DNA of 16,336 nucleotides from Hyphomicrobiales bacterium (GTDB taxonomy: Bacteria; Pseudomonadota; Alphaproteobacteria; Rhizobiales; JALURZ01), in contig JALURZ010000204.1 of assembly GCA_027058735.1 (NCBI GenBank), forward strand, positions 7,368-23,703. The letters run 5' to 3'. Below are positions 1 through 5,333 of the stretch, piece by piece. Made by a program: the position numbers and the translations under genes. Below the pieces are notes generated by a model. That model ran no database searches, was not told where the DNA came from, and saw only the letters and a list, made by a program, of their open reading frames with translations. Position 1 is the first letter of the stretch, and each line of letters starts with the position of its first letter.

Positions 1-132
1 CTTGAGACGCTGGATCTGCAACGTTTCGCCACCTTCGCGTTCCAGGCTTTCAATGGCCCGGTCCAGATCGCGATGTTCCTGCTTGAGGGCGGCCAGGGTT
101 TCTTTTTGCGTAACGCTGGGTTTGTCGGACAT
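1..132 (-). CDS. DUF465 (YdcH-like) small protein, 3' end cut by window edge
   Basis: The first 44 residues are visible on the minus strand, beginning MSDKPSVTQKETLAALKQEH, and the gene runs off the left edge. The charged helical pattern (leucines spaced for a coiled coil, then a Lys/Arg-rich stretch) matches the N-terminal half of DUF465 proteins, which are usually about 60-90 residues and of unknown function. An in-frame ATG at 148-150 would add six residues. The start at 130-132 gives the more usual family N-terminus, but neither start has a strong ribosome site. A good sigma-70-like promoter and a leader hairpin lie upstream. It diverges from a second DUF465 gene at 372. Family assignment is fairly secure; the role is unknown. 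Confidence 0.72.
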   Translation of the reverse strand, partial: MSDKPSVTQKETLAALKQEHRDLDRAIESLEREGGETLQIQRLK

Positions 133-159
133 ATCGGTTCCCGCATCCATCAGCTCCGG

Positions 160-186
160 CCGGTCAGACCCTTGCCGTCTGACCGG
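160..186. repeat. 10-bp stem, 7-nt loop hairpin in the leader of the first DUF465 gene
   Basis: Arms ccggtcagac (160-169) and gtctgaccgg (177-186) are perfectly complementary around the loop ccttgcc. On the minus strand it lies a few bases after the expected transcription start of the promoter at 197-225 and just before the start codons at 150 or 132. It could be a stabilising 5' hairpin, a translation control element or a dyad operator. There is no U-tract, so it is not a standard terminator. Confidence 0.6.
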
Positions 187-196
187 ATCAGCGCAG

Positions 197-225
197 AGCA
201 TAGCGCACTGGCGGGCCGGTTTCAA
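197..225 (-). promoter_or_regulatory. Predicted sigma-70-like promoter for the first DUF465 gene
   Basis: Reading the minus strand, TTGAAA (220-225) is followed after exactly 17 bases by TATGCT (197-202). These match 5/6 and 4/6 positions of the consensus. The expected start of transcription is near 190, directly ahead of the 160-186 hairpin and the DUF465 start. This is a sequence match only. Confidence 0.5.
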
Positions 226-371
226 AATCTCCGGGCGCGCCCATGCGGAAAATAATTTTTTTCGCGCCCTCAACGGATTGTGGAATTCGGCCCCTGCGCG
301 CAGTCGACAAAGGCAGACGAATCCGTCACAATTCGTGCATTCATCAACACATATCGACAGGAGATGCAGGG

Positions 372-554
372 ATGGCGATTGAAGCGGATCTTGCCGCGTT
401 GCGCGCAAGGCATGCGGAATTGAAGGAACGGATTTCCCAAGCCGTGGCGCAACCGCTGACAGACGATCTTGCGATATCTGAAATGAAGCGCGAAAAGCTG
501 GCCATCAAGGATGAAATCGCGCAACTGGAAGCAGCGCAGCAACAGGTCGCCTGA
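372..554 (+). CDS. DUF465 (YdcH-like) small protein
   Basis: A 60-residue, highly charged, probably helical-hairpin protein. The order is MAIEADLAALRARHAELKER, then a linker with a Pro, then SEMKREKLAIKDEIAQLEAA and a Gln/Ala tail. The pairing of an N-terminal 'L..rH.eL...I' segment with a C-terminal 'mKreKL.lKDEI..L' segment is the DUF465 signature. The start at 372 is chosen because AGGAG at 359-363 lies 8 bases upstream; the longer in-frame extension lacks family similarity. No signal peptide or membrane segment. It diverges from a paralogue at 1-132 and is closed by the hairpin at 577-617. The molecular role of the family is unknown. Confidence 0.82.
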   Translation: MAIEADLAALRARHAELKERISQAVAQPLTDDLAISEMKREKLAIKDEIAQLEAAQQQVA

Positions 555-576
555 CACAATCATCGGGCCGGGCCAC

Positions 577-617
577 AAAAAAACGCCGTACGGGCATCGG
601 CCCCACGGCGTTTTTTT
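577..617. terminator. Bidirectional intrinsic terminator between convergent genes
   Basis: Arms aaaaaaacgccgt (577-589) and acggcgttttttt (605-617) are perfectly complementary, with a 15-nt loop that itself contains ggg/ccc. The A-run on one side and T-run on the other give a U-tract in both directions. It therefore serves the DUF465 gene ending at 554 and the acyl-CoA synthetase ending at 632 on the opposite strand. Confidence 0.9.
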
Positions 618-631
618 CGGTCCGGCGGCGG

Positions 632-2260
632 TCACACCTTTTCGACCATGTCGCGCAGCTTGAACTTCTGGATCTTGCCGGTCGACGTTTTCGGCAGTTC
701 GGTGAACACCACATGGCGCGGCGTCTTGAAGCGGGCGAGATTGTCGCGGCAATAGGCGATGATATCGTCCGCGCTCGCGCTCTCTCCCGGTTTCAGCTCG
801 ATGAAGGCGCACGGGGTCTCGCCCCATTTGTCGTCCGGCTTGGCCACCACGGCGGCGGCCTGCACGGCCGGGTGCTTGTAGAGCACGTCTTCGATCTCGA
901 TCGAGGAGATGTTCTCGCCGCCCGATATGATGATGTCCTTCGCGCGGTCCTTGATCTGGATATAGCCGTCGGCGTGCAGCACGCCCAGATCGCCGGAGTG
1001 GAACCAGCCGCCGGCGAAGGCCTCTTCGCTCGCCGTGGCGTTCTTCAGATAGCCCTTCATGACGATATTGCCGCGAAACATGATCTCGCCGACGGTCTCG
1101 CCATCGCCGGGCACCGGGGCCATTGTCTCGGGATCGCGCACGCTCAATCCCTCAAGAGCGGGATAGCGCACCCCCTGGCGCGCCTTGATCGCGGCACGCT
1201 CGCCGCCGGGCAACTCATCCCATTGCGCCTTCCATTCATTGACCACCGCCGGCCCGTAGGTCTCGGTCAGGCCGTAGACATGGGTGACATTGAAGCCCGC
1301 TTCCGCCATGCCCGCAAGCACGGCCTCAGGCGGCGGGGCCGCGGCGGTGACGAACTGGACGGTGTGATCGAAATCGCGCTTCTCGCGCGCCGGCGCATTG
1401 AGCAGGGTCGCCATCACGATCGGCGCGCCGCACAGATGCGTCACCTTGTGCTCGGCAATGGCCTCATACATCGCATCGGCGCGCACCCAGCGCAGACATA
1501 CATGGGTGCCCGCCTGCACCGACACCGACCAGGGAAAACACCAGCCGTTGCAGTGAAACATGGGCAGGGTCCACAAATAGACGGGATGCTTGGCCATATT
1601 GGCGGAAATCACGTTGGCGAAGCCCATCAGATAGGCGCCGCGGTTGTGGTAGACCACGCCCTTGGGATTGCCGGTGGTGCCCGATGTGTAGTTCAGCGAA
1701 ATCGCCTGCCATTCATCCTCGGGCATGACCCAGGCGAAGGTCTCCTCGCCCGCGGCGATGAAATCCTCATATTCGATGTCGCCCAGACGAACACCGTCAA
1801 CCGCGAATTCCGGATCGACATAATCGATCACCAGCGGTTTCGGCGATGTCATGAGCGCCAGCGCCTCGGCGGCGGCGGCTGAAAATTCCTTGTCGACAAG
1901 GAACACCTTCGAGGCCGCGTGCTCCAGTTGAAAAGCGATGACCCGCGCATCGAGCCGGGTGTTGAGGGCATGCAGGACCGCCCCGCTCATGGGTACGCCA
2001 TAATGGGCCTCCAGCATCGGCGGGGTGTTGGCGAGCATCACCGAGACCGTGTCGCCCCTGGTGATTCCGCGCTGGCTGAGCGCGGACGCCAGCCGGCGCG
2101 CCCGGGCGTAAAACGCCGCATAGGTGATCCGCCGGTCCCCGTGAATGATGGCGATCGTGTCGGGATAAACGCCCGCCGCGCGCTCCAGAAACGGGATCGG
2201 CGTCAAGGGTTGATAATTCGCCGGTGTCTTGTCGAGATCGGTTTCGTAGGGTGATGACAT
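632..2260 (-). CDS. AMP-forming acyl-CoA synthetase (fatty/branched acid-CoA ligase)
   Basis: A 542-residue soluble ligase of the ANL superfamily: acid + ATP + CoA gives acyl-CoA + AMP + PPi. The ATP-binding loop YTSGTTGNPKG is at residues 191-201, the A5 motif YGLTETYGP at 329-337, HSGD at 421-424, the hinge/A8 region RAKDIIISGGENISS at 439-453, and the catalytic lysine of KTSTGKI at K529. Length and N-terminus (LTPIPFLERAA...) fit the bacterial medium/long-chain acyl-CoA synthetase group related to plant acyl-activating enzymes. The exact acid cannot be read from the sequence. The start at 2260 gives the family N-terminus, though the ribosome site is weak. Its start codon sits 8 bases after the stop of the shifted NYN frame, so an ancestral promoter may have been displaced by that acquired gene. 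Confidence 0.92.
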   Translation of the reverse strand: MSSPYETDLDKTPANYQPLTPIPFLERAAGVYPDTIAIIHGDRRITYAAFYARARRLASALSQRGITRGDTVSVMLANTPPMLEAHYGVPMSGAVLHALNTRLDARVIAFQLEHAASKVFLVDKEFSAAAAEALALMTSPKPLVIDYVDPEFAVDGVRLGDIEYEDFIAAGEETFAWVMPEDEWQAISLNYTSGTTGNPKGVVYHNRGAYLMGFANVISANMAKHPVYLWTLPMFHCNGWCFPWSVSVQAGTHVCLRWVRADAMYEAIAEHKVTHLCGAPIVMATLLNAPAREKRDFDHTVQFVTAAAPPPEAVLAGMAEAGFNVTHVYGLTETYGPAVVNEWKAQWDELPGGERAAIKARQGVRYPALEGLSVRDPETMAPVPGDGETVGEIMFRGNIVMKGYLKNATASEEAFAGGWFHSGDLGVLHADGYIQIKDRAKDIIISGGENISSIEIEDVLYKHPAVQAAAVVAKPDDKWGETPCAFIELKPGESASADDIIAYCRDNLARFKTPRHVVFTELPKTSTGKIQKFKLRDMVEKV

Positions 2261-2268
2261 TTGTTATC

Positions 2269-2472
2269 TCAGTCATGGGGCCTTGGCGCCACCTGTCCTC
2301 GAAAATGTATTCTCATCAACTTTCGTTGACTTGGGTCCAAGTCGCTGTTTGTTGCCTCGCGGCATTTGGCGAGCAAGCGCCCATCAAATTCGGGCGGTAT
2401 CGAGTTGTTCTCGACTATGTGAGAGAGAATTTGAGCAGAATTCAGTCGGATCAAGCTTGGTGACAAAATTTT
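2269..2472 (-). other. Detached C-terminal segment of the NYN gene, in the +1 frame
   Basis: This frame is open from 2472 to a TGA at 2269-2271. It encodes ILSHIVENNSIPPEFDGRLL and then a charged tail containing RKLMRIHFRGQV. The pattern 'IP.e.D.rLL ... R..L...F' is what I would expect at the C-terminus of long NYN-domain proteins, whereas the frame used by the main gene ends in an unconvincing tail. Joining the frames by removing one base between 2472 and 2387 would give a 274-residue protein. The last residues (APRPHD) come from GC-rich sequence that looks like resident chromosome. The C-terminal family resemblance is from memory. Confidence 0.6.
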
Positions 2473-3094
2473 CTACAGTTTGGCGGATCACTCCGTCGGG
2501 CAGTTCCGACCATGTGGAATTTTTGGGTTCCTTCGAAGGTGTTGTGTCTTGGTCACGCACTGCAAGAATACCCGTAATGAGATCGCGATCCCACTCTGTC
2601 GTCGTGTCAACCTCCTGTAAGAGGGCTTTGGATTGGTTTGACCGACGTGGGTAAATTCCAACGAGATGGACTCGCACGCCATAGGTTTGTGCAACCTGAA
2701 CTCCGATGCGGATGTCCTCATCACCGGCAATAAGCAACGCATCGGAGATTGCTGAGTTGCGAGCAAGGTCGATCAGGTCTGTGACAATAAGGGAATCAAC
2801 GCCTTTTTGCTGCCCTTGGCTGTTGATGAAACCAAGGCGCAGTTTCACATTATCAAGAGATGCCAGATTTGTGTGGGATGCCGTCGGTCCCTTGAAGCTT
2901 AGGGCGCCATCATACCAGTATATTCTCAACAAAGAGACATCTGGCGCTTGGACTTGGGCAACGTGAACCAGAGTATCAATGGTCTTGAGGTTGTCGAGAT
3001 GAAGCGCAGAACGAGGTTGCTTTGATCCCACAAGCGCGGTGGATCCAGCTGCAAAGAGGTATCCGGCATCTACGAAAATTGCCACCCGGCCCAT
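2384..3094 (-). CDS. NYN-domain (PIN-like) putative ribonuclease, frameshifted near the 3' end
   Basis: 236 residues as read. The N-terminal two thirds are a NYN domain: FVDAGYL with acidic D9, QKGVD with D100, TDLIDLA with D106, and IAGDEDI with D125 and D127. These are the usual metal-binding acidic positions of the PIN/NYN nuclease fold (LabA/DUF88 type), so RNA cleavage is the likely activity. Residues from about 218 to 236 (FCSNSLSHSREQLDTARI) look like an out-of-frame tail; the convincing C-terminus lies in the +1 frame (2269-2472). The start at 3094 has AAGG a few bases upstream. Base composition is visibly poorer in G+C than every neighbour, suggesting horizontal acquisition. The catalytic domain lies before the break, so a shortened protein could still be active. 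Target and biological role are unknown. Confidence 0.75.
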   Translation of the reverse strand: MGRVAIFVDAGYLFAAGSTALVGSKQPRSALHLDNLKTIDTLVHVAQVQAPDVSLLRIYWYDGALSFKGPTASHTNLASLDNVKLRLGFINSQGQQKGVDSLIVTDLIDLARNSAISDALLIAGDEDIRIGVQVAQTYGVRVHLVGIYPRRSNQSKALLQEVDTTTEWDRDLITGILAVRDQDTTPSKEPKNSTWSELPDGVIRQTVENFVTKLDPTEFCSNSLSHSREQLDTARI

Positions 3095-3113
3095 TTTGGC
3101 GCCTTGTTAGTAT

Positions 3114-3135
3114 GAAGGCCCCCGCAGGGGCCTTC
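3114..3135. terminator. GC-rich hairpin upstream of the NYN gene, possible terminator or attenuator
   Basis: A 9-bp perfect stem, gaaggcccc (3114-3122) with ggggccttc (3127-3135), and the loop cgca. Read on the plus strand it is followed by ttcttg, a weak U-tract; read on the minus strand it is followed by atactaac. On the minus strand it lies between the TauE-family gene and the NYN start, 20 bases before the ATG. It may end read-through from the PAP2/TauE genes or control entry into the NYN gene. Confidence 0.5.
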
Positions 3136-3156
3136 TTGTAGTCTGGACGCTCACGT

Positions 3157-3188
3157 TACGTAAAGGAGCGCCGCAGATTGGTGTCAAT
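3157..3188 (-). promoter_or_regulatory. Possible promoter of the NYN gene
   Basis: On the minus strand a perfect TTGACA (3183-3188) is followed after about 17 bases by TTTACG (3 of 6 consensus positions), which overlaps the 8-bp palindrome ttacgtaa (3156-3163). If it works, the transcript would begin just ahead of the hairpin at 3114-3135. The -10 match is poor, so this is tentative. Confidence 0.3.
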
Positions 3189-3244
3189 ATATGCTTGACG
3201 ACATTAAATTACAATGAACTTTTGAGCTTGGAGAGGCGCTCCTT
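3163..3244. repeat. 10-bp inverted repeat pair flanking the NYN leader
   Basis: aaggagcgcc (3163-3172) and ggcgctcctt (3235-3244) are exact reverse complements 62 bases apart, within otherwise AT-rich DNA that has no clear gene. They could be paired regulator sites, arms of a folded RNA, or relics of a small mobile element. No transposase is present. Confidence 0.4.
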
Positions 3245-3304
3245 ATTATCTGAAGCGCGACTCGATTTCGCATAAGAGGCGAGCCAAATCTCGTGGTTGT
3301 ACAT
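3209..3304 (-). CDS. Possible 31-codon ORF ahead of the NYN gene
   Basis: The minus strand carries ATG at 3302-3304 and TAA at 3209-3211. The product begins MYNHEIWLASYAKSSRASDN and ends with a Lys/Ser-rich helix-like stretch. The amino-acid mix is protein-like, but no ribosome-binding site is visible and the frame stays open a short way upstream without another good start. It lies in the same AT-rich patch as the NYN gene and on the same strand. It may be a small partner gene, a remnant of a longer gene, or chance. I do not recognise it. Confidence 0.2.
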   Translation of the reverse strand: MYNHEIWLASYAKSSRASDNKERLSKLKSSL

Positions 3305-3347
3305 ACTTGTGAAAGGAGTGAAACCCAACAAAACACAAGCAAGGGCC

Positions 3348-4106
3348 TCACCCCGCCAGCGCCCATCCGCCGTCCCAGATCAGCTTGAGCGCCACAACGA
3401 AGACCAGGAAATAGGTGAGCCTGTAGAACGGTTCGGGCGCGATCACGCGGATCAGCCGGATGCCGGCGAACATGGCCAGCGCGGCGAACGGCACAAGGGC
3501 CGCAGACGTCATCAGATTGCGGGCGCTCAGATTGCCCAGCGCGAAATAGGGAATGATCTTGAGCGCATTGACGGACGCGAAAAAGATGACCGACGTGCCC
3601 GCGTAGCGCGTCGGGCTCAGGCGCAGCGGCAGCAGGAACATCTGCAGCGGCGCGGAACCGGCATGGCTGACGAAGCTGGTGAACCCGGCAACCGCGCCCC
3701 ACAGCGACCCGGCCGTGCGGTCCGGCTCGCCGGCGGCTTTCGCCGGGCGCAGGCCCAGCCAGTAGTCGAGCGTAAACGCCGCGGCGATCAGGCCCACCGT
3801 CAGGCGCACCATGGCTTCGCTGACCACGGCCGCCGTCAGCCAGCCGATGAATATGCCGACGGCGGCTGCCGGCAGCAGGATGGCGAGGCAGCGGCGGTCA
3901 AAGTCGCCGCGATAGGCGACAAGCCCGATGACATCCATGGCGATCAGGATGGGAAGCAGAATGCCGGCGGCCTGAAACGGCGGCACCCCCAGCGCCATCA
4001 GCGGCACCGCGATGAGCGCGATGCCGCCCGCGAAGCCCGACTTCGACAGGCCGATCATCACTGTCGCGGGGATCGCGAAGACATAGAACCAAGGGTCGGT
4101 GATCAT
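3348..4106 (-). CDS. TauE/SafE-family membrane transporter
   Basis: A 252-residue inner-membrane protein, very hydrophobic with about seven to eight membrane spans. The N-terminal motif IGLSKSGFAGG (residues 18-28) and the second-half motif SHAGSAPLQMFLLPL are the repeated signatures of the TauE/SafE (DUF81) family, whose members move sulfite, sulfoacetate or other organic anions. The start at 4106 gives the typical family N-terminus and length. The frame is open to 4202 (TTG), but the added 32 residues are not hydrophobic or family-like, and no clear ribosome site marks any start. It follows the PAP2 gene on the same strand, 112 bases after its stop, so the two may share a transcript. The substrate cannot be inferred. 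Its stop codon marks the right-hand edge of the AT-rich NYN patch. Confidence 0.85.
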   Translation of the reverse strand: MITDPWFYVFAIPATVMIGLSKSGFAGGIALIAVPLMALGVPPFQAAGILLPILIAMDVIGLVAYRGDFDRRCLAILLPAAAVGIFIGWLTAAVVSEAMVRLTVGLIAAAFTLDYWLGLRPAKAAGEPDRTAGSLWGAVAGFTSFVSHAGSAPLQMFLLPLRLSPTRYAGTSVIFFASVNALKIIPYFALGNLSARNLMTSAALVPFAALAMFAGIRLIRVIAPEPFYRLTYFLVFVVALKLIWDGGWALAG

Positions 4107-4218
4107 GGGCGCGCGCGGGGCATGAATGACGGAACGGACCATTGCCGGAATGGACCGCGACAATAGGTGCTGTGTCTGCTGAACGCCACGGCAAAGATGC
4201 AAGCCGCGCGGCCCTGCG

Positions 4219-5172
4219 TCAGGCGGCCTGCGGCGCGGACCATCCCGGTCCGGCCGCCGTGCGGCTCCAGGAGCGGTAGATCAGCACGGCGCACACGGTG
4301 ATGGCCATGCTGGCCAGTACGTCCACCAGATGGTGTCCGCCCTCGCTGATCGTCGACAGCAGCACCAGGAAGTTGAGCGCCGCGAACGGCACGAAGATCC
4401 AGATATAGCCGCGCACCGCATAGACGGTGAGCAGCGCCATGATGGTATGGAACGAGGGGAAGGTGATGAGCCCTTCAACCTCGCTTGCCACGATGGTGCG
4501 CATGGCGCCCTCGCGCAGGGCGTTGAACTGTTCGAGATGCCACAGGCCTGCGTCCTGATTGAGGTTGGAAAAAAGTTCGCCGGGCGGTGCATAATAGACA
4601 TAGGCGCCCGCCGCCGGAAACACGATCGCCAGCACAAGGGTGGTGGCGCCGGTGGCGGCGTAGAGTGTCAGGAATTCCGCGATCCGGGCCGGGTTTCTGA
4701 CGATGCACAAGAACCCGAGCATGATCAGGATCTGCGCGCCGCTGCTGTGATAGGCCCAGATGAGGGCCCAGCCGAAGCGCGGACGCTCGTTGATCCAGGA
4801 CAGCACCGCGAGCCAGTCGAAACCCAACGCCTGATCGGCCGATGCCAGCGCCGCGTCGCGCAGCGGCAGCGCCAGGGTGGCGCCGAGATAGCTGGTCAGC
4901 ACCATCAACTGGGTGAACAGCGCGAAGAACAGAAAAGTCTGCGCCAGTTGCTGCAAAAACGCGTCGCGGCGCTCTATCTGGTCGGCCAGTTTTACCAGAA
5001 TATCCGCCGCGAGCGCACCGCCCGCCACCGCCACCGCGGTCGGATTGCCCGGCGTCAGGCGCATGCCCGCCGCCAGCATCCAGATCACGTCCAGCACGCC
5101 AAGCGCGATCACGGCGCGCCACAGGCGGGGGGAAGGAAAATGCGGCATCACGCCGCCCAATATTGCGCTCAT
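4219..5172 (-). CDS. PAP2-superfamily membrane phosphatase/phosphotransferase (Aur1/Ipt1-like)
   Basis: A 317-residue integral membrane protein with about seven hydrophobic segments. The catalytic motifs are TFPSFHT (P239-S240-F241-H242) and SEGGHHLVDV (H280/H281, D284), matching the second and third motifs of lipid phosphate phosphatases. The lysine-rich first motif of classical PAP2 enzymes is not evident, as is usual in the PAP2_3 (inositol-phosphotransferase-like) branch. The likely role is dephosphorylation or transfer on a lipid-linked or lipid phosphate at the outer face of the inner membrane. The start at 5172 is supported by GGGAGG (5180-5185) at 7 bases; the frame extends to 5310 but adds only low-complexity sequence. 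It diverges from prpE across a 161-bp gap. Confidence 0.85.
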   Translation of the reverse strand: MSAILGGVMPHFPSPRLWRAVIALGVLDVIWMLAAGMRLTPGNPTAVAVAGGALAADILVKLADQIERRDAFLQQLAQTFLFFALFTQLMVLTSYLGATLALPLRDAALASADQALGFDWLAVLSWINERPRFGWALIWAYHSSGAQILIMLGFLCIVRNPARIAEFLTLYAATGATTLVLAIVFPAAGAYVYYAPPGELFSNLNQDAGLWHLEQFNALREGAMRTIVASEVEGLITFPSFHTIMALLTVYAVRGYIWIFVPFAALNFLVLLSTISEGGHHLVDVLASMAITVCAVLIYRSWSRTAAGPGWSAPQAA

Positions 5173-5200
5173 TGTGGTGCCTCCCGCTGGAAAACACTGG

Positions 5201-5331
5201 CACACCCCCCTGAAAAAACGGTTAAATGGCGTGGCCTCCGGCCCTGGCGCGACGCGGGCACGGACCGATTGGGGGGGGTGAAAAGGGCGGTGATTTGCGA
5301 TAAGACCCAAGGGTCTTGAAACGGGGGTGTG
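5201..5331. promoter_or_regulatory. Divergent control region of PAP2 gene and prpE, with candidate operators
   Basis: Two dyads are visible. aagaccc (5302-5308) and gggtctt (5311-5317) form a 7-bp inverted repeat with a 2-bp centre, 17 bases before the prpE start; this is operator-like. Separately, cacaccccc (5201-5209) and gggggtgtg (5323-5331) are exact inverted copies, one close to each of the two divergent starts. A run of eight G lies at 5271-5278. No convincing -35/-10 pair was found. Confidence 0.35.
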
Positions 5332-5333
5332 TC

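Noticed and set aside
233..265. Terminator made of gggcgcgccc followed by a run of T
   Set aside because: The T-run is separated from the 10-bp palindrome by about ten bases and does not directly follow a stem.
713..1882. 389-codon plus-strand frame opposite the acyl-CoA synthetase
   Set aside because: Antisense shadow; low-complexity Gly/Arg/His content and no family resemblance.
2463..2476. Programmed -1 frameshifting at the slippery heptamer A AAT TTT in the NYN gene
   Set aside because: The heptamer is in the right phase for -1 slippage, but the -1 frame reaches a TGA within five codons. The convincing C-terminus is in the +1 frame, so -1 recoding does not explain it.
3136..3347. tRNA gene or attachment site next to the NYN patch
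   Set aside because: I looked for acceptor-stem pairing, a T-loop and a CCA end and found none; no integrase is present either.
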